A stretch of DNA of 54,734 nucleotides from Alphaproteobacteria bacterium (GTDB lineage: Bacteria; Pseudomonadota; Alphaproteobacteria; UBA9655): contig JAIEQB010000006.1 in NCBI GenBank assembly GCA_019748065.1, positions 1 through 54,734 of the forward strand. The letters are read 5' to 3'. The translations under genes and the position numbers were made by a program. Shown in pieces: positions 51,257-54,734 of the stretch; position 1 is the stretch's first letter, and every line of letters begins with the position of its first letter. A model generated the notes under the pieces. The model was not told where the DNA came from and made no database searches. It saw only the letters and a program-made list of their open reading frames with translations.

Positions 51257-52243
51257 TTAGTTAAGTTGAAATTTTAATCTTTGAGGAAGTGAAAGCCGTT
51301 TTCGCCGCCGTGTCAACTCTAGAAGTCCCATAGGAGATACTCCCCAGATTTCCGTATCTGTGGGTATACTTAGTCCTTTTAGGCAAGGGGTTATATCTTG
51401 AGGAGGACGAACCAAATCAATCACAATTTTGCCGCCCAGCTCCCGCAACGTAATTTGGAGAAAAGTTTCTTCAATGGCCATACGATTAAAAGGCAAGGCA
51501 TAATGGAGAGCCCCCTGACTATTGACATCAATCACTGTCAAACCATGGGTTTCTTCAATATATATATTGCCTCCTTTTAGAAGAGGAATTTCTTGGGAAG
51601 AAAGGCTCTCCCAGACTTCTTCACAGCGATCATCAAAGGCTTTTACGCGCGCGAAGTGATCGGAAGGTGTTAGAGAGCGCATAGTTCGCTCTAAAAGGGT
51701 TGGAGATGGCCACTCCATTTTCCTTTGAATCTCTTCCCATTCCTCCCGTAATTGGGTCAGGTTTTGCTGGAAATTCTCTTCCGGGTGAGCGTTATGACGA
51801 AGGATAACCCCATCCCCTGGCTCCAAAGTCAAAAGATTTTTAAATATCTGGCGATTTTCAAGGCGCCGAGAAAGGCTTAATCCCGATTTAAAGGGGGTGT
51901 AAAGAAGGCTGCCTAAAGACAAGGTAATGAGGCGGGTCAAGCGAACGCCTTTGTTTTCAAGAGGATTTTCCGTACGGCTGACTTGCACCAATACCCGATC
52001 ACCGTGCTTTAAAGACGGCAGATCTCCTTCCTTCAGAGGAAGCATTCCTGGCTTTGAAAGGCCAATTTCGACAAAAGCCACATGCAGGGGTTTTTGAATT
52101 TCCACAACGCGACCACCATAAATGCCTCCTAAAAGGGAAAGAGGTTTATCTTGAAGTTCAAAATCTAAGGAGACAACTCGACCTTCTTCAAGGCGCGCCA
52201 TGCGGTGAAGATTTTCAGAAACCGTATAGAAAACCTCAGCCAT
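51257..52243 (-). CDS. Short ribonuclease E/G family protein
   Basis: A 328-residue member of the RNase E/G family. The S1-like part is visible as GGIYGGRVVEIQ...AFVEIG, and the catalytic DNase I-like part as LTVIDVNS and GGKIVIDLVR, whose two Asp match the Mg2+ ligands of RNase E (303 and 346). The zinc-link Cys motif and the C-terminal domain of full RNase E/G (about 480 residues or more) are absent. Such short forms with maf and yacG are usual in alphaproteobacteria. It may process rRNA or mRNA. It overlaps maf by eight bases. Confidence 0.85.
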   Translation of the reverse strand: MAEVFYTVSENLHRMARLEEGRVVSLDFELQDKPLSLLGGIYGGRVVEIQKPLHVAFVEIGLSKPGMLPLKEGDLPSLKHGDRVLVQVSRTENPLENKGVRLTRLITLSLGSLLYTPFKSGLSLSRRLENRQIFKNLLTLEPGDGVILRHNAHPEENFQQNLTQLREEWEEIQRKMEWPSPTLLERTMRSLTPSDHFARVKAFDDRCEEVWESLSSQEIPLLKGGNIYIEETHGLTVIDVNSQGALHYALPFNRMAIEETFLQITLRELGGKIVIDLVRPPQDITPCLKGLSIPTDTEIWGVSPMGLLELTRRRKRLSLPQRLKFQLN

Positions 52244-52805
52244 GAAAGCCGATTCCCTTCAAGAGGCAATCGGTTTCATAAAGGGGCAAGCCCACAACGT
52301 TTGTATAGGAACCAGAAATAAACTTCACGAACTTAGCCGCCCTCCCTTGAATGGAATAAGCCCCCGCTCTCCCTTCCCATTCACCGGTTGCCACATAGGC
52401 GTCGATTTCCTGAGGACTGAGACGTTTAAATCTAATGCGAGTGGTCACAAGGCGTGACGCTTCCTTTCCCTCTGGAGAAAGGGCACAAATGGCCGTATAC
52501 ACCCGGTGGCGACGTCCGGAAAATAATTCCAGCATTTTTCGGGCCTCTTCCGGGGTTTCTGCTTTGAGAAAAATTTGACGCCGGGCCTCAACAGCCGTAT
52601 CGGCGGCAAGCACATAGGCTGCGGGATTTTGGGCATGGATGGCGCGAGCCTTTAAAAGGGCAATGCGCTGGACATACGTTTTAATGTTCTCCCCTTTTAA
52701 GGGCGTTTCATCCACATGGGGCCCAAGAATTTGATCGGGAACAATCCCAATGGATTCGAGCAATTCTTTGCGACGAGGAGAGGAAGAGGCAAGGATAAAT
52801 GGCAT
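52236..52805 (-). CDS. maf: Maf-like nucleoside triphosphate pyrophosphatase
   Basis: Maf proteins hydrolyse non-standard or methylated NTPs to NMP and pyrophosphate, keeping them out of nucleic acids. The 189-residue protein starts with the signature ILASSSPRRKELL, has the AADTAVE segment with the catalytic Asp, and GRAGAYSIQGRAA near the C-terminus. Length is normal. It shares one base with the infA stop, so the two are translationally coupled. Confidence 0.93.
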   Translation of the reverse strand: MPFILASSSPRRKELLESIGIVPDQILGPHVDETPLKGENIKTYVQRIALLKARAIHAQNPAAYVLAADTAVEARRQIFLKAETPEEARKMLELFSGRRHRVYTAICALSPEGKEASRLVTTRIRFKRLSPQEIDAYVATGEWEGRAGAYSIQGRAAKFVKFISGSYTNVVGLPLYETDCLLKGIGFHG

Positions 52806-53023
52806 TATTTATGACGAAAGGTGATCCGCCCTTTTGTCAAGTCATAGGGGGTCATTTCAACGGTTACCTTATCTCCCGCAAGAACACGGATTCTATTTTT
52901 GCGCATTCTGCCCGATGTGTGAGCAAGGACCATGTGTCCATTTTCAAGTTGTACTCGAAAAGTTGCATTGGGGAGCAATTCTAAAATTGTTCCACTAAAT
53001 TCCATAAGATCTTCTTTAGACAT
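52805..53023 (-). CDS. infA: Translation initiation factor IF-1
   Basis: IF-1 binds the ribosomal A site during initiation. The 72-residue protein has the standard OB fold sequence: [39 protein letters not shown], and [13 protein letters not shown], cut here into its parts. Length is exactly typical. It heads the infA-maf-RNase E/G-yacG operon; its promoter must be in the 152-base gap shared with the divergent gene at 53176. Confidence 0.98.
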   Translation of the reverse strand: MSKEDLMEFSGTILELLPNATFRVQLENGHMVLAHTSGRMRKNRIRVLAGDKVTVEMTPYDLTKGRITFRHK

Positions 53024-53175
53024 TCATACTCCAGGCTGTCTGTGATTATTTATTATCTCTCAGTATACCAGCTTCTCCAAGAAAGCAAAGAGTTTGTAAA
53101 AGAGATTCTGCAAGATATGTCTTTATTCTTTAAGAAAAATTAGACATAATCAGAAAAAATAATTGAGGAGTTTCC

Positions 53176-53556
53176 ATGAAAAAGCTTGCCCTATTTTTGT
53201 GCATAGTTTGTTTCGCAGCGCCGCTTTACGGCGATAGTGTTACCAACCAAGAACTTTTGGCGGCATGTAAAGATAAATCTTCCGCCACGCAAAATTTTTG
53301 TTATGGATTTATTATTAGTGCTGCCAATGCGGCTCAATTTTATCGCAACATTGTTGATGTGGAGCAGGAATTCATCGACATTTGCTTGCCAGAAAAGGTC
53401 TCTAACCAAGAAGTCGTGGATCTTTATATTTCTTGGGCAGAAAAGCATCTAGATCTTGCTAAAGGTCCTGCATTTTTAGGGGTAACAACTTCCTTTTCAC
53501 AAAAGTATAGTTGCCCTCCTGAGCAAAAAACTAAACAGAAAGTGACCGCTTTTTAA
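53176..53556 (+). CDS. Secreted Rap1a/Tai-like protein
   Basis: A 126-residue protein with a signal peptide (hydrophobic LALFLCIVCFAAPL, cut near YG-DS) and the Rap1a/Tai pattern: a first Cys in LLAACKD, FCYGFIISAANA, then DICLPEKVSNQEVVDLYISW and a last Cys in KYSCPPE. Rap1a and Tai4 proteins protect bacteria in the periplasm against T6SS amidase effectors; many family members have no proven partner. TGAGGAG lies about seven bases before the ATG. No effector gene sits next to it. A T6SS gene is at the left end of the window, but 53 kb away. Confidence 0.75.
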   Translation: MKKLALFLCIVCFAAPLYGDSVTNQELLAACKDKSSATQNFCYGFIISAANAAQFYRNIVDVEQEFIDICLPEKVSNQEVVDLYISWAEKHLDLAKGPAFLGVTTSFSQKYSCPPEQKTKQKVTAF

Positions 53557-53617
53557 AAATTCAACATAGCTAATCGTCTTTCTTGAAGCACTGGAATCTT
53601 GCAATTTGCTTATGAAT

Positions 53618-54496
53618 CTACTGTTTCATTTTCACAGCCACAATACTGACCATAATAAGTATCATTCCAATAATTTTAATGGTGTTGAGAGCTTCATCAT
53701 AAATCACCCACCCCAGAAGTGCCCCTGTAACGGGGGCTAAAAAGAGAATAACCGCTGTGTAGTTGGCAGGAATTTTTCCTATGGAATAAGCAAGCAGACT
53801 TTGCCCCAGGGTATGGACAAGAATTGCCTGCCCAAAAACGCTGATGATATCCTTTAAGGTGAGGGGCGACAAAGATTCGCCAAAAAGATAGGCCAGAAAG
53901 AATAGAAAAAGGACAGCCACAAAACCGGTCCAAAACATGATAAAACCGGTTGCCGTATCGGCGCGAATAAATTTTAAGGCTATAAGGTAAAGAGCGACAG
54001 CAAAACCAGAAAGAAGCGCTACCATATCCCCAAGAAGGTTCGTGTAACTAATGGAAAAGCTTTCTCCGACAAGGCAAATACAGCCCACAAAACCGATAAG
54101 AGCCGCAAGGCTATACTGAAGGGTTGGTTTTTGACTGAATCCAATCCACATGATAAGGGGCACAAAGAAAGCGGCCGTGTTATTAAAAAGAGTTGAATTC
54201 ACAATAGTTGTGTAGTCAATGGACCAATTCCATAAGGCAAGGTCCAGGGCAAAAAAAGCTCCGGCTAGAAAAAGCACTCCCCCATGTTTTATCGGTAAAA
54301 CAGAGGGAATAATTTCGTCGTGGCGCTCCCACATCACCCAAACGCCTAAGAGAGGAAGCGCAAAGAGCATCCGATAAAAACCAGTTGTAAGGGGCCCTAA
54401 ATCAGACAAACGAACGAAAATGGCAGATGAGCCAATCAAAGCACTGCCCAAGCATGAAAAAAGTACAGCTTGAAGTTGGGAGATATTTTTAAGCAT
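53618..54496 (-). CDS. EamA/DMT family transporter
   Basis: A 292-residue membrane protein with ten hydrophobic segments arranged as two EamA repeats (SALIGSSAIFVRLSDLGP and GLTTGFYRMLFALPL-like start; second repeat from LLGDMVALLSGFAVALYL). The Pro in FLAPVTGALLGW near the end is typical of the family. Drug/metabolite transporters of this kind export amino acids or other metabolites. The substrate cannot be told. It is convergent to the Rap1a-like gene. Confidence 0.9.
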   Translation of the reverse strand: MLKNISQLQAVLFSCLGSALIGSSAIFVRLSDLGPLTTGFYRMLFALPLLGVWVMWERHDEIIPSVLPIKHGGVLFLAGAFFALDLALWNWSIDYTTIVNSTLFNNTAAFFVPLIMWIGFSQKPTLQYSLAALIGFVGCICLVGESFSISYTNLLGDMVALLSGFAVALYLIALKFIRADTATGFIMFWTGFVAVLFLFFLAYLFGESLSPLTLKDIISVFGQAILVHTLGQSLLAYSIGKIPANYTAVILFLAPVTGALLGWVIYDEALNTIKIIGMILIMVSIVAVKMKQ

Positions 54497-54734
54497 TGCT
54501 ATAACTAACCATTTTAGAAGATGGAGAGAGTGTAGAATGGATAATGTCTGAGGATCAAGGGAATATTGTTGGTTATGTTATATGTCACAATTGAACATTC
54601 TCCTCAAATGTGATGTTTCACTACATACGCTACAAAAGGGCTTAACTTTTTGAACAAGATCAGATAAGAAATAAGAAAAAAATTAATTTCTATAAAATGA
54701 GAGAAAAGCACAGGAAGGCTAAGGCTAGAGCAAC
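54497..54734. other. Gene-free end of the window
   Basis: These 238 bases upstream of the EamA gene are A+T-rich and hold no open frame, RNA fold or repeat that I can support. The promoter of the EamA gene is expected in the first part. A gene may begin beyond the window edge. Confidence 0.5.

Overview
The window looks like a chromosomal piece of an alphaproteobacterium, most likely a host-associated member of the Holosporales or Paracaedibacter group. The evidence is a moderately low G+C content, the alphaproteobacterial gene orders infA-maf-RNase E/G-yacG and rseP-bamA-skp, a short HprK, a DUF1467 protein, a polyhydroxybutyrate (PHB) cluster, a type VI secretion gene at the left edge, many lineage-specific secreted proteins, and several decaying genes and palindromic repeats of the kind seen in intracellular Rickettsiales-like genomes. 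The lineage is inferred from gene content; no 16S gene is present.

Layout. 1-782: the tail of an unidentified gene, a terminator and the T6SS baseplate gene tssE. 779-6428 (minus): a tight operon ppx/gppA-rlmE-rsmB-hprK-dapB-nth-prmC, most junctions being 4-base ATGA overlaps. 6513-20950: the PHB and acyl-CoA region with two PHA synthases, a thiolase, a minus-strand operon SDR-(MaoC-Pta fusion)-ackA-osmC, and fabI. It is interrupted by a tandem duplication of a secreted-protein gene. Copy 1 has an in-frame stop, and copy 2 has a dead IS200-type element in its upstream region. 20955-28636: an accessory stretch with both ends of a lost P-type ATPase flanking two secreted-protein genes, an MFS transporter, a broken phytase and a run of exported or membrane proteins of unknown function. 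28833-34461: housekeeping genes holC, thrS, infC (apparently with an AUA start), RNase J, methylmalonyl-CoA epimerase and DUF1467. 34458-37417: a secreted protein, an NCS1 permease, tRNA-Thr(GGU) and a CAU tRNA. 37452-44037: two ABC-F ATPases, a peptidoglycan amidase carrying an in-frame palindromic element, RNase P RNA, and a Kef-type K+/H+ antiporter. 44226-46754: a secreted protein, a cysteine desulfurase with an apparent Sec signal peptide, and a methyltransferase pseudogene. 46771-50874 (minus): rseP-bamA-skp. 51072-53023 (minus): infA-maf-RNase E/G-yacG. 53176-54496: a Rap1a/Tai-like protein and an EamA transporter. 54497-54734 shows no gene.

How the genes fit together. The thiolase and two PhaC enzymes make PHB. 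The MaoC-Pta fusion with AckA could turn acyl-CoA into acyl phosphate and then ATP, so the cluster could couple a carbon store to substrate-level phosphorylation. RseP, BamA and Skp form the outer-membrane assembly module. TssE at one end and a Rap1a/Tai-like protein at the other are the visible links to interbacterial or host interaction.

No clearly new multi-gene system is proven here. The most unusual signals are the exported cysteine desulfurase, the palindromic element inside the amidase, the AUA-start infC, the duplicated secreted-protein locus with different damage in each copy, and a 48-bp palindrome that gives similar C-terminal peptides to two convergent secreted-protein genes.
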